Source: Aralia elata (Eukaryota; Streptophyta; Magnoliopsida; Apiales; Araliaceae). Taken from it: 64,000 nt of DNA. The stretch covers positions 78,679,971 through 78,743,970 of the forward strand of contig CM068387.1 of NCBI GenBank assembly GCA_034770075.1. Reading direction: 5' to 3'. The translations under genes and the position numbers were made by a program. Positions 11,846 through 23,758 of this stretch are shown here, one piece after another (positions within the stretch are counted from its first letter, which is position 1; every line of letters begins with the position of its first letter). The notes beneath the pieces are model-generated. The model saw only the letters and a program-made list of their open reading frames with translations, was not told the origin of the DNA and searched no databases.

Positions 11846-12180
11846 TGTGGGGATAACTTGTCCGTGCGGTATGACGCATGCCTGGTGAATATCTTTTTAT
11901 ATTCATTCCTTATTATTCTGTGGGAATAACCTGTATTTACAAGTGTCGTACCTGGTGAATACCCTTTTGTATTCATTCCTTATTACTCTGTGGGAATAAC
12001 CTGTATGTACGGAGTGTCGTACCTGGTAAATATCCCTTTTGCATTTGTTCCTTATAAATTTGTGGGTATAACCTGTTCGTGCGGATTGACGCATACCTGG
12101 TGAATAACACGTCGTATTCATTACTTATTAATCTTTTGTGAAAATAACTTGTCTACGCGAATTATCGCATGACAGGTGAA
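11846..12180. repeat. 72-bp tandem repeat, about 4.6 copies
   Basis: Units begin TGTGGGAATAACCTGT or a variant, contain a GTCGTACCTGGTGAATA-like core and end TTCATTCCTTATTA. Copies alternate between GTGCGG..GACGCAT and TAC..GTGTCGTAC middle segments. It lies downstream of the LTR TATA box. It has no sustained reading frame in common between units. Confidence 0.85.
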
Positions 12181-12579
12181 AATCTATTTGCAGTTTCATA
12201 TATTCTGTTATACTCGTATAACGTATCATTTCTTTTGTACTCTTTACGGGGTATCTTTTTCTTTCACATTTCTCCATTTAAGATAAGAAATCTTTGTTTA
12301 TTTCCAAAACCTTATTTTTAAATGGTGAAAATTCCTGAAAATTAGTAGCTTAATAGTTTGTGCTTCATCTAATATCTTTTCACTTGAATCTTTTTATTTC
12401 ATTTTATACGTTATAGTTGAAGCATGAAATAATTTCTTGAATATCATTCTTGAATTTGACTCCACAATTTGGTCATCGTGTTGGCAATTTGGTCAATCTC
12501 TGATACTGATTAAAATATAAATCTTTTCTTATCCTTAATCTCACTATATCATTGTCATCATCCTCATCCTCATACTTAA

Positions 12580-12800
12580 ATTATGGTGATAGTTCTCTTT
12601 GGCCTGTAGTGCAAAGATGAACTGGCGTGACATGATTTTGACCAAACTGTGTATTGGTATAATCATGACTTTTGGTGTTACAAACAAAGGCGTATGGTGA
12701 AAGTTCTCTTTGGCCCGTAGTGCAAAGATGAACTGGCGTTTGACATGATCATGACCGGTGATGTTACAAATAAATATCTTTAGTACGTAGTGCAAAGAGA
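12580..12800. repeat. ~110-bp tandem repeat, two copies plus a fragment
   Basis: The block GTTCTCTTTGGCCTGTAGTG..CAAAGATGAACTGGCGT recurs about 110 bp later with few changes, and a shorter third piece (GTACGTAGTGCAAAGAG) follows near 12783. Part of the outer solo LTR. Confidence 0.75.
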
Positions 12801-13447
12801 GGCTGTTGAATAATATATTGTTGATTTGGTTGTTCATAAACAGGAATTGTTGATTGGTGTTACAGGGATAAAATATTGGTGGTGATCCTTTAACTTATAG
12901 AAGATGGTAGATATTATAATCTACTTGACTCTTCTAATGGATTGTTCGTTCCGCTGCAGTTGTTGTTGTTGAACAAATATAATATCTTTAAATCTCTGAT
13001 TTATTATTGTTGAAGACTAAAGATAATTTTTATTCTTCATTATCTTAGTCATGATATTTCTTACTGGGCTATTTGAGCTCACCCTTTTCAGTTTTGTCCC
13101 ATTGTTCTTCTCAGGAAAGGAAAATGTAGCTGGGACTAGCCGGGGAGTGGAGTGATGGTCCGAGTTAGTGGTTGTCCTCATCAAGTTATGGCATAGTTTA
13201 ATAATGATTGTACTGGAGACTTAAAACATGTGTTGCCGTCTTTTTACGGCATTGTAATAATTTGGGTTTGGATACTGTGGTACCATACGGTACGATATTG
13301 TATGGAAAGTCACAGTATGTGTGTGGTCGTATTTTGCACGATAAATAATAGTTGTAAATGGAAAAATTCGTATTTGTATTTGTATTTTTGTATAATGTTA
13401 TTGGCGATTCAAAATGGGTTGTGTGGACCTATTTTAGGGGCGTCACA

Positions 13448-16098
13448 CAAATAGGTACCCTATATATTACAAAAATTTCGGAAAAGCTCCTGGGGGCATG
13501 ACCCTCACTGATTTCAGTGTAGGGCCGCCCCTGAGTTTATTTCTTCTGTTATAAGAAGTTTGTTTACTATTTATGTGAGACTTGTTTGTGAGTTTATTTT
13601 TTCCGGGTTTAATTGATTCTTGATATTGTAATAGTGATGATGTATTCCTCTTTTAGTGAAGTTTGATTGGTTATTGACATTGTAATATTGATGATGTACT
13701 TGAATTATAAAATTATATTGTATTTTCAAAAAAATTGAGCTTTCAAACAAAAAAAACTGTCAAAGCACAATAATTTAAAATTAAGAGAAAAGGAAGATAC
13801 TTTTGTGGCGAGCAAACGTCTTTCGCTATTTGTAGGTCTAAGATAAATAGAAGTACTTTTTGACCCTTTTTTTTAATCAGTTTATGAAATTCTAAAAATT
13901 CTAAAATTCAAAATTAATATTAAATTTTTTTTAAAAAAAGGTTAAAATTTAGTACAAACAATTATAAATGTTATAAACTGGAGTAATATAAAATACTAAT
14001 AATTATCATATTTATTGTTTTCAAAATTTAATCAAATTCATATAAATTTTGAATTTTAATTTTACAAATTGATTTTAAAAATTCAAAATATATATTTAAT
14101 TTTAGAATGAATAACATTACAGATGGGTGAGCACAATTTTCTTTTTACAGGATATGCCCCTATATAAATTGAATTTCTTCAAATTCCGGGGAGAGGCTTG
14201 CCTAGTGTGGATCCATCGTAGTGATTTGGTGTGTGGATCTAAATTGAGAATGAAAAACGTCACTTTGTATGATACGAAGTACAATAAAAGTAGTTTTTCT
14301 GGATCATAATACGTTAAAAATAATTTTTTAAAGAGATATGGTTAAAACTAGTTGAGAATATAATTAACTCATTGAATTGTTTCAAGCATAATGTTACAAC
14401 AAGCACATTTTTAATGAGATTATGTCATATATCATTACTTACATGAAAATCATACTGTCATTTGGCTACATTCCTTATAATCTTCCTTTACATGTTAAGA
14501 TTTTTAATAAAGTGTTATATATTTAATCATGTAATTGTTATACCTTGTAAAAATTCTAGATATTTTAGAACATGATTTGAGAAATGATCCTAACCTATCA
14601 TTGGATTTGACCTGTCATAGATTGTATTGCCAAGATTGTATAAAAGAGTGTTTCTCATTTGTAAATTATAAAACAAAATTGAAATTATGCAATAGAATAA
14701 ATAAAAAAGTTTTGAATTGTTTTAAAACAAGAGTATATATTTTTTTGAAATGTTCATATCTGATGGTGTAATTTGTAAAGACAACTAGTATATGGAAACA
14801 ACAACGAATTTTTAATGCAGCATAAATGACAGAACATTAAGCAAACTATATTTAAGTAAACTAAAATAAAATTAAATTGGAAAAATAATATTTTTTAAAT
14901 TTGATATTTCTATAAAGTTAAAACTAAATGAATTCCACAATCATTCGTGAAGGATTTGAAAGGTATATATTTCAATTATAGGAGTTTAAGGGGAGCTAGG
15001 GAAGAGGTCAAAAGAAAATTAGAGGGAACTTAGTAAAAAATTACTTTTAAATTTTCTTAAACGCGTGTTGAATTTCGGCTTGTTGCTTGATTTTTTTTAT
15101 TTATTAAATAGTCCCAAAATAAACAAAAGAAAAGTAAACAACAAAAGAATTCCTTTTTGTGCTCGTATGTTGTACTTGTTTGTAGCGTAGAGAATGGTGC
15201 GCTTAAAAGCTCAAATCGCACATAAAACTGCTTAGATGTGGTTTCATAATTCTAAAACTGCACATTACACCGTTTTGTGAGTTTGTGAATGGTGTGGTGC
15301 GACTTTGAAGTTTGCGATGCAGTTTCATTTGATTCGGTTTCGATTCCAAAATTAATTAATTAACATAGTCAACAATAATATTAAATATATCAAATTCATC
15401 TTTATGTATAAGAAACTATATATTACATTAACATAAAAACTTCAACTAACAAGTTTTAGGTTTGGAACTATACATGACATTAACATCTTTATGTTACTCA
15501 TGAATGTTTCAATATTGCTCAAACTATTGTAATTCAATTAGAAATATTGTCACAAACAAAAAGTTTAAAAGTACATAACATAATTAAAATTGTCTAATAT
15601 ATTTTTAGGAACTAGGCTTCCTCAACAAACTCAAGTCTACTGAAACAGTAAAACAGTAAGTAATACCAAATGAAACCTATACCATTGGTAAGAGCGGATC
15701 ACACACATGACTATACTAACAAAAAGATGAGAAATTATAATTCAAAATGCATACATCACACACGTCTCAATTTTAAAAATAATATATAAGAGCGGAGCGG
15801 TGCGGTGCAGTTTAAATGGTGCGGGAGCTTCTGAAAACTATATTTAAACTGTATATGTGATTTTTCAATCATTCTAATGTCGCACATATACCGCAACTGT
15901 TAGTACGGCTCAATCAATGTTATTTGACCGATTTTTGATACGATTTAGCCGTCGATTTTGGTTCCCGCTCGACCTTATTTATAAGCGTTAAGGTTTGGAC
16001 TGTGCACCGTGTGCAGTCCTTTTGTCATAATTGGGAGGCCAGCTCAAACGGCATCGTTTTCTAAGAATTAAATAACTTGGACATATCTGGGTTTTGAT
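13448..16098. other. Gene-free AT-rich spacer with degenerate repeats
   Basis: Holds a degenerate mariner-type MITE relative at about 13855-14112 (same AT-rich interior as 20597-20858) and, at 15180-15900, patches of GGTGCGGTGCAGTTT-like sequence in both orientations that look like an old non-autonomous transposon. No gene model could be built; short frames here lack start context or homology. Confidence 0.45.
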
Positions 16099-16454
16099 GA
16101 GTCTTCCTACGGGGACAAGAAAAAAGGGACCGAAAATTGGACATTTCCCATTTTTCTTGGGTTTTTTTTTGTATTGAGTCCAAATATATTTATACTATGG
16201 ATTTAAAAAAAATTAGGAAAAAACATAAAAAATTAGGTGTAATTTGGATATATATCAAAAAATGGTTGTATGAGCCCATACAACCATTTTTTGATATATA
16301 TCCAAATTACACCTAATTTTTTATGTTTTTTTCTAATTTTTTTTAAATTCATAGTATAAATATATTTGGAATCAATACCAAAAAAAAAAAACAAAGAGAA
16401 ATATAAAATGTCCAATTTTTGGGTCCATTTTTTCCCATCCCCGTAGACTTATTC
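16099..16454. mobile_element. Mutator-like foldback MITE, copy 2 (356 bp), in the VTE3 promoter
   Basis: Flanked by a perfect 10-bp duplication GGGTTTTGAT (16089-16098 and 16455-16464). One end reads GAGTCTTCCTACGGGGACAA and the other, inverted, GAATAAGTCTACGGGGAT. The two halves are almost perfect inverted repeats around 16275, with CATACAACCATTTTTTGATA facing its complement. Same family as 118-338, but with the interior arm present twice, head to head. It ends about 310 bp before the VTE3 ATG. Confidence 0.88.
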
Positions 16455-16766
16455 GGGTTTTGATTCCTATCCTTGAAAAGTTCGATATCTTTTGCTAACC
16501 CCAACATGCACCGTATATACTTTCTCATTTCTCACACTCATTTTCTTGATTATTAGCACTTCTGAAGACTCTGATTCATCTTCAGGTCAGCCCTAGACCA
16601 ATTTCAGTCAAATCGGTAAGCCGTTTTCCCTAATTACTCTTCTAATTTAGCTGTAAAACGAATTTAATATACTGAATCACTGAATCTTTGTAATTATATC
16701 AAACTGATAACAAAAAGCATAAATCTATATCATTAATTTGTGGGTTTGCTTCATTTTTATCAGTTC

Positions 16767-19700
16767 ATGGCTTCTTCATTACTCAATGGAGCTGAAAATA
16801 TCAAGCTTGTTAGTGGGTTATCTCCAACTGGGTTGGCTTTTAATGGGTTACATTTTCAAGGGAGAGGGTTTACCAATAAGGGTTTAGTGACTTTTAGTAG
16901 GAACTGTAACTCCAAAACCCTAGTACCCAAATGCAGTTTATCCTCCTCTAGGCCTGTTTCTCAACCCAGATTCATACAGCATAAGAAAGAGGCATTTTGG
17001 TTCTATAGGTTTTTATCAATTGTGTATGATCATGTAATTAATCCTGGGCATTGGACTGAGGATATGCGAGATGATGCGCTTGAGCCTGCTGATCTTTTTG
17101 ATCGAAAGATGAGGGTGGTTGATGTGGGTGGTGGAACTGGGTTTACCACTCTTGGTATAGTGAAGCATGTTGATGCCAAAAATGTGACTATCTTGGACCA
17201 GTCACCTCACCAGCTTGCTAGGGCGAAGCAGAAGGAGCCGTTGAAAGAATGTAAGATAATTGAAGGAGATGCTGAGGATCTTCCTTTCCCAACTGATTAT
17301 GCTGATAGATATATTTCTGCTGGAAGGTATTTCCTTGGTTCATTTCCAAAGTCTTGTTATTTGTATTATAATATATTTTGAGGTTCAATTTGGTTGAACA
17401 TGGATTTGAAATGAAGGGAGTCATTCAACAAATAGAGTTCATTTAATGTGTTACCAAGAGGAAAGAGGAGATATATTTTTTGTTAGGAACATACAAACTA
17501 GAATCCTTATAGATATGGCTTTTAAAGAGTTCCTCTAGACATTGTATTACAACCCATTCGCTATGGGCTCTCAAATTCAGTCATCCGTCTTCTTAAAATT
17601 CATTTAGCCTTTAATTTAGCTTATACGCTTTATACAAATGCCAAACTCTTTCATTTTAAATCCATGAATTGTATTCAGCCTAAAGGTGTTTCACAACAGA
17701 TTATATTGGGAAATTAGATTATATTATCAAATCTAATATGTAACTGACATGTCTAGGTTTCTCATAATCTATTTATAAGAGCTTTCACAAGGAATGTTCA
17801 GTTCAGAGTAAAGAAAAATTACTGATGTTGTGTTATATTACAATTAATTTGAATTTACATTAGTTTTATTTTTCTCATATTTTAATTAAAGCATGGTTTT
17901 GATAGAAAAATATTTATGGGTGATGGTGAATGTTAATGAGCAGTATATCAAATATGAAAGAATTCTTTTTTCTTTTTTTTTTAACTCACAATTGCTCGTC
18001 TCAAGTCAAGTGTAATTTTGGATGAGTGTCTTCTCCAGTATTGAGTACTGGCCAGATCCACAGCGTGGTATAAAGGAAGCATATAGGGTACTAAAAATTG
18101 GAGGAAAAGCCTGCTTAATTGGCCCTGTCTACCCAACCTTTTGGTTGTCTCGCTTCTTTGCGGATGTGTGGATGCTTTTCCCAACAGAAGAAGAGTACAT
18201 TGAGTGGTTTCAAAAGGCTGGTTTTAAAAATGTCCAACTCAAGAGAATAGGTCCAAAGTGGTACCGTGGTGTTCGCCGTCATGGATTGATCATGGGTTGC
18301 TCTGTCACAGGGGTGAAGCATATGTCAGGGGACTCTCCCCTACAGGTACCTAATTACATTGATTTTATATCTATTCTTGTGCATAGGAAATGCTGTATGA
18401 AATTTTCATTTTATATATCATTTTTGCTTTGTTGCTTCTATTCGTGAGTTGCTCTCTTTTTTCATTAAGACTTTTGGGCTATGTTTGTTTGCAAAAAATA
18501 TACATGGGATTGGACAATTTGTTTTAATTTAGCATTACTTCGGGCTATTTTATCCCATGATGGGGGATTAATAGTCCTTTAAATAGTCTTATGGACTATT
18601 TTTTGTCGTTTCTAAGGCTATTTATGAGGGATTATATAATCCCATGATGAATGTGGGATTAATAGTCTCCCCAATTTTAAGCTATCAAATGACTTTATGA
18701 GACTAATAGTCCCTCGTCAAAGGATTAAATAGTCCGAAGTAGTATTAAATTAAGACAAATAGTCCAATCCCAAGTATGTTTTTTGCAAACAAACATGGCC
18801 TTGGTAAACATGACTCAATCTTCATTTATTGCAATTCATTTAAAGTTTCAATAAGATGGTCATATGGTAAACCTTGTTTGAACCTGCTCATTTTATCTAA
18901 GAAACGTCTTTTGGGACTCTGATCAATTATCCTTTTGAGAACAAAGGCTAATGCATAGTGATAGTTCTTCCTCATCTGTTAGGGGTCTTGCATAATTTTT
19001 TTTTCATTTTTTATTTGGATAAAGTTTTGTACTACAATAGTTTTTGTAGCATAATTATATTTTGGATTGGGAATGTAAAGTATTCATCTTTATAAGGAAG
19101 TTAACAAGCGTGATAAGGATGTTCAAATATGGGGTTTAGATTTGTTGCCAACCCTCAGGCCTCAGCCCACTATCTCAATTAATTTACTTCCACAATGTGT
19201 AAATTTCTGTGTTGGTTACCTGGTGAAAATAAGGAGTTGAGATATTACAAATTTACAACTAACTTGCACTTGTTGATTTTGCTGACAATAGAAAGCTGTC
19301 TTGTTCTTGAATGCCAAGATTAATAAATGAGCCCGAATAGTTGGTTTACAGAATTTGAGACTGTCGCATTGAAATACATAGTATGGGATTTTGACGGCGA
19401 AGACATATCAAATGAGAAGAAGCAAAACACAAGTACCTAACCATACACTATTCCAAAGTAAATCGGCAATAGAGTATACTCCTATGGGCAAAGACGGGAA
19501 AAAAAATTCACAATTGGGATGAACAAGATTATAGGATGACTGCAAAGTCTTAAACTATCAAAATTTACCCTTTCTTCTTAATAATTGTCTCTTCGAAAGA
19601 AACCTTAATTTGGCTCCTATTATAAACAAATCTGAATACAGGATAGCTAAACTGAAAAATACTGCAAACTACCCATGAAGAAGGATTTGCTCACCCAAAA

Positions 19701-20126
19701 AAATTATAAATACAATAGAGAAGCATAAGACTGGTGTCTAACCTTCTAACTATTTTATTATACTCTTGGCTTTCACTTTCTAAAGCTAGTGGATACTCTG
19801 CTTGTCTTACAGTAAGTATGGATGACTGTTGAATGAAGTATTGTATCACGTGTTCACAACTACTTCCAAAAGTAAAATTAAGCATGAAATTGTCAAATCT
19901 TTCGTGTGAAGCTTACTTTCAGTAGTTTCTGTTGTTTTATTACAATTCTTAAATCTGTGTCTTGGCGCAGCTTGGTCCAAAGGCAGAGGACGTGGAGAAG
20001 CCAGTGAATCCATTTGTCTTTCTCTTGCGTTTCGTTCTTGGTGCAATGGCAGGAACTTACTATGTGCTGGTTCCAATTTACATGTGGCTCAAGGATCAGA
20101 TTGTTCCAAAGGGTAGGCCTATCTGA
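16767..20126 (+). CDS. VTE3: 2-methyl-6-phytyl/solanyl-benzoquinol methyltransferase (VTE3/APG1)
   Basis: Chloroplast inner-envelope SAM-dependent methyltransferase that adds the second ring methyl in plastoquinone-9 and tocopherol synthesis, converting MSBQ to plastoquinol and MPBQ to DMPBQ. Exons 16767-17326, 18039-18345 and 19971-20126 join at GT/AG sites (phases 2 and 0) to give 340 residues, close to the Arabidopsis enzyme. Residues 1-~55 are Ser/Asn-rich with few acids, like a transit peptide. SAM motif I VVDVGGGTG is at 117-125, an acidic post-motif (VTILDQSPHQ) follows, then EGDAEDLPFP. The C-terminus has one hydrophobic span near 303-328 that anchors the protein in the envelope (the E37/IEP37 type). 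I start at 16767 because it is the first ATG in frame; a few codons upstream are open but lack ATG. A MITE lies in the promoter and another in intron 2. Confidence 0.95.
18476..18800. mobile_element. MITE with ~65-bp terminal inverted repeats in VTE3 intron 2
   Basis: Left end GGGCTATGTTTGTTTGCAAA, right end inverted GGCCATGTTTGTTTGCAAA. The arms continue to pair through GGGATTGGAC and ACTTCGG for about 65 bp, and the middle has repeated GGATTAATAGTC motifs in both orientations. Superfamily is unresolved because the target duplication is unclear. Confidence 0.75.
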
Positions 20127-20596
20127 AAAGCCAGAAGAAAATATGGAGGCAAGATGGTACAAAACTTCCATTATCTCTGTTTTTGAGACTGCTTCACATG
20201 CATCTTAAAGAGCCAAATTGGCCTTTCGGATGCACAAACATGCCAGGTATTACCCAAGTATGCAACTATGTAACCTCAGAAAAGCTGTTGAAATAGTATT
20301 TCATGTTTGAGTTTAGTAAAAATTTTGTGGCAATTTCTACATACTTTAGGTTAACAATAATTTTGCAACTATTTTCAATTATTGTAATGTATATTTTTCA
20401 TCTTTAAGCAGAAATCACTTTATCTAGTCACCCTTTTTCCTGATTGTTGAAGGTTTCTCTCAAAATTACAGTTTTAGTCAAGGTGCTACCTCCTGCTGTA
20501 GCAATTCACGTATGCATGTGAATGATAACGGAAAAATGATTGGCTAATTTGTGTCAATATTATGGGGATATTATGTTCAAGTAATGCAAGATAGTA

Positions 20597-20858
20597 CTAC
20601 CTCTGTTCTAAAATTATATATATATTTTGATTTTTTAAAGTCAATTTATAAAATCTTAAAATTTAAAATTGATATGAAGTTATTTAGTTTTAATACAACA
20701 AATATAACAGTTGTAAACGAATTATAAAATATTACTAATTATCATATTTGTTGTTTTGAAAACTTGAACGAAATTATATTAATTTTGAGTTTTAGAATTT
20801 TGTAAATTGACTTTAAAAATTCAAAAATATATATCTAATTTTAAAACGAAGGGAAAAA
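20597..20858. mobile_element. Stowaway-like (Tc1/mariner) MITE downstream of VTE3
   Basis: TA-flanked, left end CTACCTCTGTTCTAAAA, right end TTTTAAAACGAAGGG. The interior pairs TTTTAAAGTCAATTTA with TAAATTGACTTTAAAAA. AT-rich relatives lie near 13855, 29130, 30505 and 58083. Confidence 0.65.
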
Positions 20859-23494
20859 TATTTAAAGAATCTGAATTACCAAGGCTAACAAAAATTAAAA
20901 CTGCACATAAAAATGTATTCTAACCATTATTTTGCAACTTCAAACCACAAGCTAAAATCCCAAGACAGAATGTATCTCTCCCTTTTTCATCTTGTTAGGG
21001 CCCATCTACACTGTAATACCCCATTTCATAACACATGGGATAAATAGAACTGTATCTAATCTCAACTCTATTATCAGGAGTATCAATAGCTAGTAATATA
21101 TAAATATTTTGTAGTTTTCTTTATAATAATAATAATAATAAAAAATAAAATAACCATTACATGAAGTTTTTCTAAAACTTTTCCATTTTGGAAGTCGATG
21201 GAAGTAAAACATCAAAACAAAATTTTATGATTTTTATTATTTTAAAAGGAATTTCTGAATTCTGAAAATGTGAACAAGAACTCAAAAAAACAGGTTTAGA
21301 ACATGGCATTTCCTTTCCCTCCCACAATGGTCTGTCTTCCTAGTAGCTAAGTATGGAGAGACAAATTGAAAACTGGCATTTACTACTTACACCTTGACAT
21401 GCACTGTCAATAATAAATGGGTTCAACAACTTTCTACAAAAAATTTATTTGATCTAGGGCCTTGGATTTACCCTAATAGAGTAATAGTGTTGTTGTATTG
21501 AGCTGTTCTTAGTTACTGTAAGTATTTGATGGAATTTTTTAAAGGCTTTTTTCTCTGTCCCAGATTAGGCCTGAAGTGTAAATTGAATGCCTTATTGGTG
21601 TTTGCCTGCTTCTATTGACGCTAGGTAGTTGAATGCTTTTGTGTTGCCAATCCTTAAATTATGTACTCAAACTGACAAGTACTTTTGAATTTGAATGAGT
21701 CCACTTGTCAATTGCCAATTTTTCCTTTTATAAAAAGAATCCACTTTTTAATATTAGTAGTGTAAAATAATAGTACAATATATTCAAATTTGTCATTCTA
21801 ATTCGTTATTAAACTAGCAATTTGTTATTTCTAAGGTTATACATTGAGCAAACATATATTCTTTAACATTGGCAAATTTTACAAATAGAACTTTCTAATA
21901 AAATGGATCTTGTATTTTTATTTTTTTTTAGAGTATGTACAAAATAATTGTATACTTTTAATGTACAGTTGTTTATTTTTTGTAGGTATTAAATGGAGCT
22001 TGAACAAGTAATATTACGTTTGAATTGGAGGAACAAAATTAAGTATAGAACAAAGAAAGGAATTGAATGAACAGAAAAATAATTTATTCTATTTCTTATT
22101 GGAATGGCAATTCCATACTCTTCCTAAAGTATAAAATTTATAAATTTAACATTTTTTTTTTTGAAATCTCACCTTTTGGGGAGTACAATATATTTAATTC
22201 ATAATTAAGTATATCATAAGAACCAATCAAGCCTTATTAGAAGATGAAGAAATAAACTCACAAACCAACAAGTCAAACAAATTTCACATAAAGAAAAAAC
22301 AAGTTTTCCATAATAGAAGAAATAAACTCACTTAAGTGAGAATCGAACCCGAGATCTAAAGGTCACAGTACCTCAATTACAATACCTCATAATTAAATTA
22401 TTCATTTTTGTCTTTTTGTTTCTTCCGAGAATAAGTGAATTACTACACTTTCTATTTCAAAACTAAATATTCATTTTAAATTTTTAGATCAATTTATGGT
22501 ATTTCAAATTTTGAAATTAATACAATTTATTTTAAATTTAATATAAATAAAGTCCAATAATATTTCTAACTCAGTAAATATCATTCTGTCGCATAACATA
22601 GTTGTGCTATAAGTATATCTTAAGTATAGTGTATTTATATTTGAAGTGGTATCTTTTACTTTGAAATATCATTGATATAACTGTTGTAAATTCGGATTAG
22701 TTTGTTTGAAGCATTCGAAGTGTGTTTGGAATCACTATTTTTAGGACCAGTTCGTTTTGCTGTGTTTGGAGCACTGGAATTGTGATTTCGAGCGGCTTAT
22801 AAAACTCAAATTTATTGTATTAAAAATAGTGTGACGAGTTTGGAAATATAAACTGCGTTTGTGAAATAAATAAGTTACGTTTAAAATAATTTATATTTAA
22901 ACGAACAAAATTCTCAAGTGTGTTTAAACTTTAAAAGTTTTAAAAAACTGTAAAACTCTAAAGCAACATACACTTAGTACTTTAAATTTATTATATTTAT
23001 AAATTAAATAAACTCCGTTTAATATATAATTTTATAAAATAAATAAATATTTTAAAGAGTCCTGTATTGTGATAAATTTATACTGAATTATAATTACAAA
23101 ACTTATCGATATATAAAATTGATAAAAATTATAAGAGAGCCTTAATTATTACACATTTCTTCAAAAATATTGTCACTAATATATCTATATAATTGATAAT
23201 TAAAAATCAACGTGACACATTTAAAATATATATTATTATATATTTTAAGTGCCTTTAAATTTCAAACAAATCCAATAGTCAATAGCCACTCGTAGTACAT
23301 TCATGAACTGATGACCAGTTCTAGTCAAGGACAAAGGGAGTATACGTACCGACCCTTTCCTTTTTCGTACTTGCCTTAATTGCCTTAAAATTGCATTTGG
23401 TTAATGTGTTTATAGCTCGGCTGCTGAGTCAGTGGCAGAAAGCAAACCGCGTGGACAGCCAAGCGCATTAATGTCAATTAACAACTAAAAATTA

Positions 23495-23634
23495 TATGCG
23501 GATATGGTAATTGAATATGAGTTCTTTGTAATTTTATTTATTTGTATTTTGATTCTTCATTTTTTAAAATGAAGAATCAAAATACAAATAAATAAAATTA
23601 TAAATAGTCCATGTTCAATTATCATATCTGCATA
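23495..23634. repeat. 140-bp near-perfect hairpin (foldback MITE)
   Basis: Arms meet at about 23565 (CTTCATTTTTTAAAATGAAG). The inner 45 bp pair almost perfectly (TTTATTTGTATTTTGATTC with its complement) and pairing resumes outward to TATGCGGATATG / CATATCTGCATA. The termini resemble those of the next hairpin. Confidence 0.85.
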
Positions 23635-23671
23635 AAAAAACCCATTAACAACAATTAAATCATGAGTTCTT

Positions 23672-23758
23672 CTATGTGGACATGATAATTGAACATGATA
23701 ATTGGACATGAAGTCTTTACAATTTCACTTATTATGTCTAATTATCATGTCCGCATAG
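23672..23758. repeat. 87-bp foldback element, relative of 23495-23634
   Basis: CTATGTGGACATGATAATT faces AATTATCATGTCCGCATAG. It has the same TATGYGGAYATGATAATTG terminal motif as the hairpin 37 bp upstream, with a different interior. Confidence 0.8.

Larger units (their letters stand above)
7829..13447 (+). mobile_element. Solo LTR of a large (probably Ty3/gypsy-type) retrotransposon, interrupted
   Basis: Begins TGTAAGACCCCGAATTT and ends GGGGCGTCACA, i.e. TG...CA. It is flanked by TAAAT (7824-7828) and CAAAT (13448-13452), a 4/5 target duplication. Removing the nested LTR at 8371-11158 and its duplication leaves about 2.83 kb. Plus orientation is indicated by a TATAAATA box at 11557-11564 followed by a CT-rich leader. 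There are no gag, pol or primer-binding site, so a single LTR remains after recombination. It holds a 28-bp tandem array upstream of the TATA box, and a 72-bp array plus a ~110-bp repeat downstream. Superfamily is inferred from LTR length and TGTAA..CCC ends only. Confidence 0.7.

Noticed and set aside
11903..12121. Minus-strand frame with repeated residues
   Set aside because: It runs through the 72-bp tandem repeat; the repeat explains the open frame.
22330..22395. Possible second SINE on the minus strand (GGGTTCGATTCTCAC)
   Set aside because: B box is good, but ends and target duplication were not found, so it is mentioned only in the spacer entry.
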